Shown piece after piece: positions 54,646 through 62,101 of a DNA stretch of 64,000 nucleotides. The notes under the pieces are model-generated. The model was not told where the DNA came from. It searched no databases and saw nothing but the letters and a program-made list of their open reading frames with translations. Made by a program: the position numbers and the translations under genes. The stretch is from Paraburkholderia caledonica NBRC 102488 (lineage in GTDB: Bacteria > Pseudomonadota > Gammaproteobacteria > Burkholderiales > Burkholderiaceae): the NCBI RefSeq assembly GCF_000685095.1, contig NZ_BAYE01000007.1, positions 62,001 through 126,000 on the forward strand, written 5' to 3'. How positions within the stretch are numbered: position 1 is the stretch's first letter; every line of letters begins with the position of its first letter.

Positions 54646-55299
54646 ATGACGACGAAAAAAACGACACTCAAATCGGTGTTTCTGACTGGCCTGCTGGTGC
54701 TGGTGCCTTTGGCCATCACACTGTGGGTGCTCGGTCTGATCATCGGCACGATGGACCAGACGCTGTTGCTGCTGCCGCGCGCATGGCAACCGGAGCGTGT
54801 GTTCGGCTTCCGCCTGCCGGGTCTCGGCGCGGTGCTGACACTGGCGTTCATCTTTGTCGTCGGGCTGCTGACGCAGAACTTCGTCGGGCAGAAGCTCGTG
54901 AAGTGGTGGGAAGTCGTGGTCGCGCACATTCCCGTGGTCGGACCGATTTACACGAGCGTCAAGCAGGTGTCCGACACGCTGCTGTCGAGCAGCGGCAACG
55001 CCTTTCGTAAGGCGCTTCTGATCGAATATCCGCGCCGTGGCTCCTATACGATCGCGTTTCTCACCGGTATTCCGGGCGGCGACGTGATCAATCACCTGAA
55101 GGAAGATCACGTCAGCGTCTACGTGCCGACTACGCCGAACCCAACGTCCGGCTTCTTTCTGATGGTGCCGAAGAGCGAAGTGATCGAACTCGACATGACC
55201 GTCGACGCCGCGCTCAAGTACATCGTCTCGATGGGCGTGGTGGCGCCGTCCGCGCCGCCGGCGCCGGTGCGCCGCACGACAGTCGAGCCTCCGCTGTAA
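54646..55299 (+). CDS. DUF502 membrane protein
   Basis: A 217-residue DUF502 protein. Two N-terminal helices ([40 protein letters not shown]) are followed by the conserved cytoplasmic part with [20 protein letters not shown] and [20 protein letters not shown]. The function is unknown. The gene order fmdB-DUF502-aspS recurs in beta-proteobacteria (from memory). A basic start MTTKKTT supports the ATG chosen. It ends 76 bp before aspS. Confidence 0.9.
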   Translation: MTTKKTTLKSVFLTGLLVLVPLAITLWVLGLIIGTMDQTLLLLPRAWQPERVFGFRLPGLGAVLTLAFIFVVGLLTQNFVGQKLVKWWEVVVAHIPVVGPIYTSVKQVSDTLLSSSGNAFRKALLIEYPRRGSYTIAFLTGIPGGDVINHLKEDHVSVYVPTTPNPTSGFFLMVPKSEVIELDMTVDAALKYIVSMGVVAPSAPPAPVRRTTVEPPL

Positions 55300-55375
55300 T
55301 GCCGGCGCGCAACGTTTCACGCAGTGTTCAGCTGCGGCGCGCCGTTCAACTAATGCAAAACGAAAGTCAAACATC

Positions 55376-57175
55376 ATGTCGATGAGATCTGAATACTGCG
55401 GTCTGGTGACCGAAGAACTGCTGGGCCAAACCGTCTCGCTGTGCGGCTGGGTAAGCCGCCGCCGCGACCATGGCGGCGTTATCTTCATCGACCTGCGCGA
55501 CCGCGAAGGCCTCGTTCAGGTCGTCTGCGACCCGGACCGCGCGGAGATGTTCAAGGCCGCCGAAGGCGTGCGCAACGAATTCTGTCTGCAAATCAAGGGC
55601 GTGGTGCGCAGCCGTCCGGAAGGCACGACGAACGCCGCGCTGAAAAGCGGCAAGATCGAAGTGCTGTGCCACGAGCTGATCGTGCTGAACGCGTCGATCA
55701 CGCCGCCGTTCCAGCTCGACGACGACAACCTGTCGGAAACCACGCGTCTTACGCATCGCGTGCTGGACCTGCGCCGTCCGCAGATGCAGCACAACCTGCG
55801 TCTGCGCTACCGCGTCGCAATCGAAGTGCGCAAGTATCTGGACGCGCAGGGCTTCGTCGACATTGAAACGCCGATGCTCACCAAGAGCACACCGGAAGGC
55901 GCTCGCGATTACCTGGTGCCGTCGCGCACCAACCCCGGCCAGTTCTTCGCGCTGCCGCAATCGCCGCAGCTCTTCAAGCAGCTCCTGATGGTGGCGAACT
56001 TCGATCGCTACTACCAGATCGTCAAGTGCTTCCGCGACGAAGACCTGCGTGCCGACCGTCAGCCGGAATTCACGCAGATCGACTGCGAAACCTCGTTCCT
56101 GTCGGAACAGGAAATCCGCGATCTGTTCGAAGCGATGATCCGTCACGTGTTCAAGGAAACGATCGGCGTCGAGCTGGACGAGAAATTCCCGGTTATGCAG
56201 TATTCGGAAGCTATGCGCCGCTTCGGTTCGGACAAGCCGGACCTGCGCGTAAAGCTCGAGTTCACCGACCTGACCGACGCGGTCAAAGACGTCGACTTCA
56301 AGGTGTTCAGCACGCCGGCCAACACGAAAGACGGCCGCGTCGCGGCGATCCGGGTGCCGAAGGGCGGCGAGCTCTCGCGTGGCGACATCGACAGCTACAC
56401 GGAATTCGTGCGCATTTACGGTGCGAAGGGTCTCGCGTGGATCAAGGTCAACGAAGTGGCGAAGGGCCGTGACGGCCTGCAAAGCCCGATCGTCAAGAAC
56501 CTGCACGACGAAGCGGTCAAGGCGATCATCGAGCGCACCGGCGCGCAAGACGGCGACATTATTTTCTTCGCGGCGGACCGCGCGAAGGTGGTGAACGACA
56601 GCCTCGGCGCGCTGCGCCTGAAGATCGGTCACTCCGAATTCGGCAAGGCAAACGGCCTCGTCGAATCGGGCTGGAAGCCGCTGTGGGTGGTCGACTTCCC
56701 GATGTTCGAATACGACGAAGAAGACAACCGCTACGTCGCCGCGCATCACCCGTTCACTAGCCCGAAAGACGAGCACCTCGAGTATCTGGAAACGGACCCG
56801 GCGCGCTGTCTCGCAAAGGCTTACGACATGGTACTGAACGGCTGGGAAATCGGCGGCGGCTCGGTGCGTATCCATCGTGAAGAAGTGCAGAGCAAGGTGT
56901 TCCGCGCGCTGAAGATCAACGCGGAAGAAGCGCAAGCCAAGTTCGGCTTCCTGCTCGACGCGCTGCAATACGGCGCGCCTCCGCATGGCGGCATCGCGTT
57001 CGGTCTGGACCGCATCGTCACGATGATGGCCGGCGCCGACTCGATCCGCGACGTGATCGCGTTCCCCAAGACGCAGCGCGCGCAAGACTTGCTCACGCAA
57101 GCGCCGAGCGAAGTGGACGAGCGCCAGTTGCGCGAGTTGCATATCCGCTTGCGTACGCCGGAACCGAAGGCGTGA
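55376..57175 (+). CDS. aspS: Aspartate--tRNA ligase
   Basis: AspRS (599 residues), bacterial-type class IIb synthetase. An OB-fold anticodon domain ([20 protein letters not shown]) precedes the catalytic core: motif 1 with [20 protein letters not shown], motif 2 with [20 protein letters not shown], the GAD insertion domain (about 290-420) and motif 3 with [14 protein letters not shown]. Full length. Beta-proteobacterial AspRS is often non-discriminating and charges tRNA-Asn too; whether this one does cannot be told by eye. A terminator follows 100 bp later. Confidence 0.98.
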   Translation: MSMRSEYCGLVTEELLGQTVSLCGWVSRRRDHGGVIFIDLRDREGLVQVVCDPDRAEMFKAAEGVRNEFCLQIKGVVRSRPEGTTNAALKSGKIEVLCHELIVLNASITPPFQLDDDNLSETTRLTHRVLDLRRPQMQHNLRLRYRVAIEVRKYLDAQGFVDIETPMLTKSTPEGARDYLVPSRTNPGQFFALPQSPQLFKQLLMVANFDRYYQIVKCFRDEDLRADRQPEFTQIDCETSFLSEQEIRDLFEAMIRHVFKETIGVELDEKFPVMQYSEAMRRFGSDKPDLRVKLEFTDLTDAVKDVDFKVFSTPANTKDGRVAAIRVPKGGELSRGDIDSYTEFVRIYGAKGLAWIKVNEVAKGRDGLQSPIVKNLHDEAVKAIIERTGAQDGDIIFFAADRAKVVNDSLGALRLKIGHSEFGKANGLVESGWKPLWVVDFPMFEYDEEDNRYVAAHHPFTSPKDEHLEYLETDPARCLAKAYDMVLNGWEIGGGSVRIHREEVQSKVFRALKINAEEAQAKFGFLLDALQYGAPPHGGIAFGLDRIVTMMAGADSIRDVIAFPKTQRAQDLLTQAPSEVDERQLRELHIRLRTPEPKA

Positions 57176-57277
57176 TCGAGGCGACCCGCGGCTGCCTGTG
57201 AACGGCAACGCGGGCTAGCACGCAAGCTAGCGTAGGGAACGTCGAGCAAGATACGCTCGATGAAATAGCAAAACGAG

Positions 57278-57302
57278 AAAGGCGCGTCATGCGCCTTTTT
57301 TG
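57278..57302 (+). terminator. Rho-independent terminator after aspS
   Basis: The stem AAAGGCGC/GCGCCTTT with loop GTCAT is followed by more T residues, ending at about 57301. It separates aspS from nudB. Confidence 0.9.
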
Positions 57303-57396
57303 CTTTTTGCGTTACAGTCCATGCAACAGCTTCTGCTCGCTCATTGGACCACTCGCCGACATGTACCGCGCAAGCGTTGCGCCCAGTTTTCACGCC

Positions 57397-57882
57397 ATGC
57401 CGAAACCGCCAAAGATCCCGCAGTCCGTACTTGTCGTCATTCATACGCCCTCGCTCGACGTGCTGTTGATCGAGCGCGCCGATATTCCGGGCTTCTGGCA
57501 ATCGGTGACGGGTTCTAAAGACCGGCTCGATGAGCCGCTCGCCGAGACGGCGATCCGTGAAGTGGCCGAAGAAACCGGCATCGTGATCGGCAGCGCACTG
57601 GTGCCGGAGAGCGCCTTGTTCGACTGGCAATACTCGATCGAGTACGAGATCTATCCGCAGTTCCTGCATCGTTACGGCGAAGGCGTGATCCATAACACCG
57701 AGCATTGGTTCAGCGTACAAGTGCCCGAACAACTCGAAGTGACATTAGCGCCGCGCGAACACACCGCATTTCTCTGGCTGCCATATGAAGAGGCGGCCTC
57801 GCGTTGTTTTTCTTCGTCGAATGCGGATGCGATTCTGCAATTGCCCAAGAGGCTGCGCGAGCGTTCGGAGTCTCGCGGATGA
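57397..57882 (+). CDS. nudB: Dihydroneopterin triphosphate diphosphatase
   Basis: A 161-residue Nudix hydrolase of NudB type, which removes pyrophosphate from dihydroneopterin triphosphate in folate synthesis. The Nudix box appears as GSKDRLDEPLAETAIREVAE-ETG, preceded by LLIERADIPGFWQSVTGSKD. The start opens MPKPPKIPQSVLVVIHTP, matching NudB N-termini; an ATG 12 codons upstream is possible. Its stop overlaps the clsB start (ATGA), so the two are coupled. Confidence 0.92.
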   Translation: MPKPPKIPQSVLVVIHTPSLDVLLIERADIPGFWQSVTGSKDRLDEPLAETAIREVAEETGIVIGSALVPESALFDWQYSIEYEIYPQFLHRYGEGVIHNTEHWFSVQVPEQLEVTLAPREHTAFLWLPYEEAASRCFSSSNADAILQLPKRLRERSESRG

Positions 57883-59138
57883 GCGTCGGCGGCGCACGCC
57901 GTTTCGCCCGCCTGCGGCAATCGCTGCTCGGCCGCCGCTATTGGCAGCGCTACCGCTTCACGAGCGGCAACGACGTCAAGCTGCTGCGCTCGGGCGGCGA
58001 GTTCTTCAGCGCGCTCATCGAGCGCATCGATGCCGCGGAGCGCGACGTCGTTCTCGAAACCTACATCTTCTGCGACGACGAGGCCGGCCAGTCGGTCGGC
58101 GCAGCGTTGCTGCGAGCGGCAGCGCGCGGCGTGCGCGTGCGAGTGATTACCGATGGCATCGGCACTGCGCGCCTGTCGATGTTCGACGAATGGGCGAGCG
58201 CGGGCATCGAGCATCGCATCTACAACCCGCATATCTTCGGACGCTTCGGCTTTTCGCGCACGCATCGCAAGCTCGCCGTGATCGACGATCAATTCGGGTA
58301 CTGCGGCGGCATCAACATCGTCGACGATTACGAGAACGACGGCGAAAGGCTGCCCTATCGACGCTGGGATTTCGCGGTGGAATTGCACGGGCCGGTGGTC
58401 AACGACATCCGCGAGGCCTTCGAAGTGCAGTGGCGCCGGATTCGCGTCGGTCATCGGCCGCTTGATTCGTTGGAGCCGGATCTGGCTCCGAAGACGGCAG
58501 CGTCGCTCGGCAACCTGAGACGTCGCCGCCGGCGCCGCAACGAGGAGCTGTGGGCGGGCGGCGAACCCTGCGTGGCCTTCGTCGCACGCGACAACCTGAT
58601 CAATCGCAGGGCGATCGAAAAGGCTTATCTGACGGCGATCGGGCAAGCTCGCGAGGAGGTGCTGCTAGCGAACCCGTACTTCATGCCGGGCCGCAAGCTG
58701 CGGCGCGCGCTGGTGTATGCGGCGCGGCGGGGCGTGGTGGTGAAGCTGATCATCGGGCGCAAGGAATTCAAGGCGCTCGATTACGCCGTGCCGTTTCTCT
58801 ATCGCGCGTTGCTTCGAGCAGGGGTGCAGATCGCCGAGTACGAGAAAACCCTGCTGCACGGCAAGGTCGCGGTGGTCGACTCGAACTGGGCGACCGTGGG
58901 TTCGTCGAATCTCGACGCGCTGAGCCTGATGCTCAATAACGAGGCTAATGTCGTGCTGGTGAACGATCCGTCGATCGACGCGCTTCGCGAAGCGATTCTG
59001 GTCGCTTTCAAGGACTCACGGCGTATCGACGAAGCGCACTACGATGCGCGTCCGGCCGGCGAGCGCCTGCTCAACTGGCTCGCCTACACGACCTACCGGG
59101 CGGTGATGAAGCTGCTCACGGTGGGCGGTTACGATTGA
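57879..59138 (+). CDS. clsB: Cardiolipin synthase B
   Basis: A 419-residue phospholipase-D-superfamily enzyme making cardiolipin-type phospholipids. Two HKD motifs are visible: HRKLAVIDDQFGYCGGINI (first) and HGKVAVVDSNWATVGSSNLD (second). There are no N-terminal membrane helices, which marks ClsB rather than ClsA. The start codon lies inside the nudB stop (ATGA). Length is normal. Confidence 0.92.
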   Translation: MSVGGARRFARLRQSLLGRRYWQRYRFTSGNDVKLLRSGGEFFSALIERIDAAERDVVLETYIFCDDEAGQSVGAALLRAAARGVRVRVITDGIGTARLSMFDEWASAGIEHRIYNPHIFGRFGFSRTHRKLAVIDDQFGYCGGINIVDDYENDGERLPYRRWDFAVELHGPVVNDIREAFEVQWRRIRVGHRPLDSLEPDLAPKTAASLGNLRRRRRRRNEELWAGGEPCVAFVARDNLINRRAIEKAYLTAIGQAREEVLLANPYFMPGRKLRRALVYAARRGVVVKLIIGRKEFKALDYAVPFLYRALLRAGVQIAEYEKTLLHGKVAVVDSNWATVGSSNLDALSLMLNNEANVVLVNDPSIDALREAILVAFKDSRRIDEAHYDARPAGERLLNWLAYTTYRAVMKLLTVGGYD

Positions 59139-59387
59139 GGGGCGGAGTCAATGGCCCCAATCGTCGCGCACGCGCACGTCGCCGATGCCATGCCGACGCA
59201 TCGCGAACTCAGCGCCCGGCCCTTCCTGATAGCGGCCTTTCTACGGCATCATGCCGGCCTGACGGCGAAAACGGCAACGGAAGCAGCAATCAAGCGGGCG
59301 TCCTCCTGAGCAACAATTGCCTCAAGGCGAACCCCTCTAAAAAATCAGCTTCCTCCGATTGCCAGATGCCGCAGAATTGAAACCTGG

Positions 59388-59405
59388 TTAGAAACCGGTT
59401 TCTAA
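59388..59405. promoter_or_regulatory. 18-bp perfect palindrome, probable TetR operator
   Basis: TTAGAAACCGGTTTCTAA is a perfect 18-bp palindrome about 85 bp before the TetR gene. It sits between a TTGAAA hexamer (59377-59382) and a TCTAAT hexamer (59401-59406) at 18-bp spacing, i.e. in the core of a plausible promoter, as expected for autorepression. The rest of the 353-bp gap 59139-59491 shows no gene I can support. Confidence 0.7.
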
Positions 59406-59491
59406 TAAAGTCCTTGTTTCGCGGACGGCGCCACTCAATAATAGTACGGCCGTTCGATTTTCATTCGGTCACATTAGAACGGTAAAAAGCT

Positions 59492-60091
59492 ATGCGAAAA
59501 GGCGAACAGACGCGAGTCGCGATTCTCGATGCAGCACTTGATCTCGCAAGCCGCGACGGACTTGAAGGTCTGACGATTGGCCTCCTGGCCGAGCGCATGC
59601 AGATGAGCAAAAGCGGTGTGTTTGCGCATTTCGGATCGCGCGAAGACTTGCAGGTCGAAGTGGTGCGCGAGTATCACCGTCGTTTCGAAGACGAGGTGTT
59701 CTTCCCGAGCCTGCGCGAACCTCGCGGACTGCCGCGCTTGCGAGCGATGATTTCCCGCTGGATCGAGAAGCGCATCCAGGAAGTCACGACCGGGTGCATC
59801 TACATCAGCGGCGCCGTCGAGTACGACGACCGCGCGGATAGCCAGGTGCGCGAGCAACTTGTGTCGAGCGTGACGATCTGGCGCGCGGCGCTGACTCGCG
59901 CGATTTCGCAGGCGGTAGAGGAAGGGCATTTGCGTGCCGATACGGACCCGCAGTTGATGCTCTTCGAACTGTACAGCTTCACGCTCGGCCTGCATCACGA
60001 CGCGCGCTTCCTGCATCTGCCGGATGCGGTGCGTCTCACGTGGGCCGCGCTCGAAAAATTGATTGTTTCGTATCAGAGCGAAAGCCGTTAG
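59492..60091 (+). CDS. TetR-family regulator of fatty acid oxidation (putative)
   Basis: A 199-residue TetR-type repressor. The N-terminal HTH (TRVAILDAALDLASRDGLEG, then MSKSGVFAHFGSREDLQVEV) is canonical; the C-terminal ligand domain (about 80-195) has no recognised specificity motif. It directly precedes acyl-CoA dehydrogenase and hydroxyacyl-CoA dehydrogenase genes on the same strand, so an acyl-CoA-responsive repressor of this beta-oxidation operon is the natural reading. The ligand assignment is inference. Confidence 0.9.
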   Translation: MRKGEQTRVAILDAALDLASRDGLEGLTIGLLAERMQMSKSGVFAHFGSREDLQVEVVREYHRRFEDEVFFPSLREPRGLPRLRAMISRWIEKRIQEVTTGCIYISGAVEYDDRADSQVREQLVSSVTIWRAALTRAISQAVEEGHLRADTDPQLMLFELYSFTLGLHHDARFLHLPDAVRLTWAALEKLIVSYQSESR

Positions 60092-60097
60092 TGCAAA

Positions 60098-60124
60098 CCG
60101 CGGAACCTGAACAAGGTTCCGCGG
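60098..60124 (+). other. Strong stem-loop between tetR and acyl-CoA dehydrogenase genes
   Basis: Perfect 11-bp arms CCGCGGAACCT (60098-60108) and AGGTTCCGCGG (60114-60124) surround the loop GAACA, 6 bp after the TetR stop. No U-tract follows on the plus strand, so it may be an mRNA-stabilising or partial-termination hairpin that sets different expression of the two genes. Confidence 0.65.
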
Positions 60125-60198
60125 CGAGAACGCGAACAACATCCGCGTGACGCACTCGCGCTAACGGCCTGGCTTCTTGTCAAACTTTGGAGAGAGTC

Positions 60199-61986
60199 AT
60201 GGGACAGTACGCCGCGCCGCTGCGCGACATGCAATTCGTGTTGCACGAACTGCTCAACGTCGAAGCCGAGATCAAGCAGATGCCGAAGCACGCGGATCTC
60301 GACGCGGAGACGATCAACGCCGTGCTCGAAGAGGCCGGCAAGTTCTGCTCCGAAGTGTTGTTCCCGCTCAATCACAGCGGCGACCAGCAAGGTTGCACCT
60401 ACGTCGGCGACGGCGTCGTCACCACGCCGAAAGGCTTCAAGGAAGCCTATCAGCAGTATGTGGAAGCTGGCTGGCCGGCGCTTGGCTGCGATCCGGAGTA
60501 CGGCGGCCAGGGGCTGCCCGCGTTCGTCAACAACGCGTTGTACGAAATGCTGAACTCGGCGAATCAGGCGTGGACCATGTATCCGGGTCTCTCGCACGGC
60601 GCATACGAATGTCTGCACGCACACGGCACGCCCGAGCTGCAGCAGCGCTATCTGCCGAAGCTCGTTTCCGGCGTGTGGACCGGCACGATGTGCCTGACCG
60701 AACCGCATTGCGGCACCGATCTCGGCATTCTGCGCACCAAGGCCGAGCCGAACAGCGACGGTTCGTACTCGATCAGCGGTACGAAGATTTTCATCTCCAG
60801 CGGTGAGCACGATCTCGCGGAGAACATCGTCCACCTCGTGCTCGCACGTTTGCCGGATGCGCCCAAGGGCACCAAAGGCATTTCGCTTTTCATCGTGCCG
60901 AAGTTCGTTCCGAACGAAGCCGGCGAGCCGGGCGAACGCAATGGCGTGAAGTGCGGCTCCATCGAACACAAGATGGGCATTCACGGCAACGCGACCTGCG
61001 TGATCAATCTCGACGACGCGAAGGGCTGGCTCGTCGGTGAGCCGAACAAAGGCCTGAACGCGATGTTCGTGATGATGAACGCGGCCCGCCTTGGCGTCGG
61101 CATGCAAAGTCTCGGCCTTACCGAAGTTGCATATCAGAACTCGCTCACGTACGCGAAAGAACGTCTGCAGATGCGTTCGCTGACTGGCCCGAAGGCGCCC
61201 GAGAAGGCCGCTGATCCGATCATCGTGCACCCCGACGTGCGGCGCATGCTGCTCACGCAAAAGGCCTATGCGGAAGGCGCGCGCGCGTTTTCGTACTGGT
61301 CCGCGCTGCACATCGACAAGGAACTGTCGCACGCCGACGAAGCGGTGCGCAAGGAAGCCGCCGACCTCGTCGCGCTGCTCACGCCGATCCTGAAAGCGTT
61401 CCTGTCGGACAACGCGTTCGAAGGCACGAATCACGCGATGCAGATTTACGGCGGCCACGGCTTCATCGCGGAGTGGGGCATGGAGCAGTACGTGCGCGAC
61501 GCGCGTATCAACATGATCTACGAAGGCACTAACGCGATTCAGGCGCTCGACCTGCTCGGCCGCAAGATTCTCGGCGACATGGGCGCGAAGATGAAGAAGT
61601 TCGGCAAGCTCGTAACGGAGTTCATCGAAGCGGAAGGCGTGAAGCCGGAAATGCAGGAATTCATCAACCCGCTCGCCGACATCGGCGAAAAGGTGCAGAA
61701 GCTGACCATGGAAATCGGCATGAAGGCCATGCAGAACCCGGACGAAGTCGGCGCCGCTGCCGTGCCGTACTTGCGTACTGTCGGCCATCTCGTGTTCTCG
61801 TACTTCTGGGCGCGCATGGCGCGCATCGCGCTGGACAAGGAAGCGTCGGGCGACCCGTTCTACAAGGCGAAGCTCGCCACCGCGCGCTTCTATTTCGCGA
61901 AACTGCTGCCTGAAACGGCCATGACGATCCGTCAGGCGCGCGCCGGTTCGAAGCCGCTCATGGAAGTCGAAGAAGCGCTGTTCTAA
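60199..61986 (+). CDS. Acyl-CoA dehydrogenase, FadE5/DmdC-like
   Basis: A 595-residue FAD enzyme for the first step of beta-oxidation, of the longer family with an added C-terminal domain. Conserved stretches include GLPAFVNNALYEMLNSANQA, MCLTEPHCGTDLGILRTKAE (FAD/substrate binding), ISGTKIFISSGEHDL, and YGGHGFIAEWGMEQYVRDAR followed by MIYEGTNAIQALDLLGRKI with the probable catalytic Glu. GGAGAGAG sits 6 bp before the ATG. It is followed by the FadB-like gene 115 bp later. Chain-length preference cannot be read from sequence. Confidence 0.93.
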   Translation: MGQYAAPLRDMQFVLHELLNVEAEIKQMPKHADLDAETINAVLEEAGKFCSEVLFPLNHSGDQQGCTYVGDGVVTTPKGFKEAYQQYVEAGWPALGCDPEYGGQGLPAFVNNALYEMLNSANQAWTMYPGLSHGAYECLHAHGTPELQQRYLPKLVSGVWTGTMCLTEPHCGTDLGILRTKAEPNSDGSYSISGTKIFISSGEHDLAENIVHLVLARLPDAPKGTKGISLFIVPKFVPNEAGEPGERNGVKCGSIEHKMGIHGNATCVINLDDAKGWLVGEPNKGLNAMFVMMNAARLGVGMQSLGLTEVAYQNSLTYAKERLQMRSLTGPKAPEKAADPIIVHPDVRRMLLTQKAYAEGARAFSYWSALHIDKELSHADEAVRKEAADLVALLTPILKAFLSDNAFEGTNHAMQIYGGHGFIAEWGMEQYVRDARINMIYEGTNAIQALDLLGRKILGDMGAKMKKFGKLVTEFIEAEGVKPEMQEFINPLADIGEKVQKLTMEIGMKAMQNPDEVGAAAVPYLRTVGHLVFSYFWARMARIALDKEASGDPFYKAKLATARFYFAKLLPETAMTIRQARAGSKPLMEVEEALF

Positions 61987-62101
61987 GCCATCTCACGGAA
62001 CGCGTCGCGCACATTCGAACAGCGCGGCGCGTTCGCCAGCCACACATGTCGCGAACCAGCCGACACATTCGCGACGCCGCATAACTCCCCGGAGGAACGA
62101 C

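Noticed and set aside
55367..57208. 613-residue minus-strand open frame
   Set aside because: Antisense to aspS, whose class II synthetase motifs are unmistakable. The composition is that of a shadow frame.
59139..59376. Short frames after clsB on both strands, including a minus-strand end reading GDVRVRDDWGH
   Set aside because: The minus-strand frame looks slightly protein-like but has an in-frame stop 30 codons back and no ribosome site. The plus-strand frame has no features. Neither can be supported without a search.
60088..61788. 566-residue minus-strand open frame
   Set aside because: Antisense to the acyl-CoA dehydrogenase gene; no family features.
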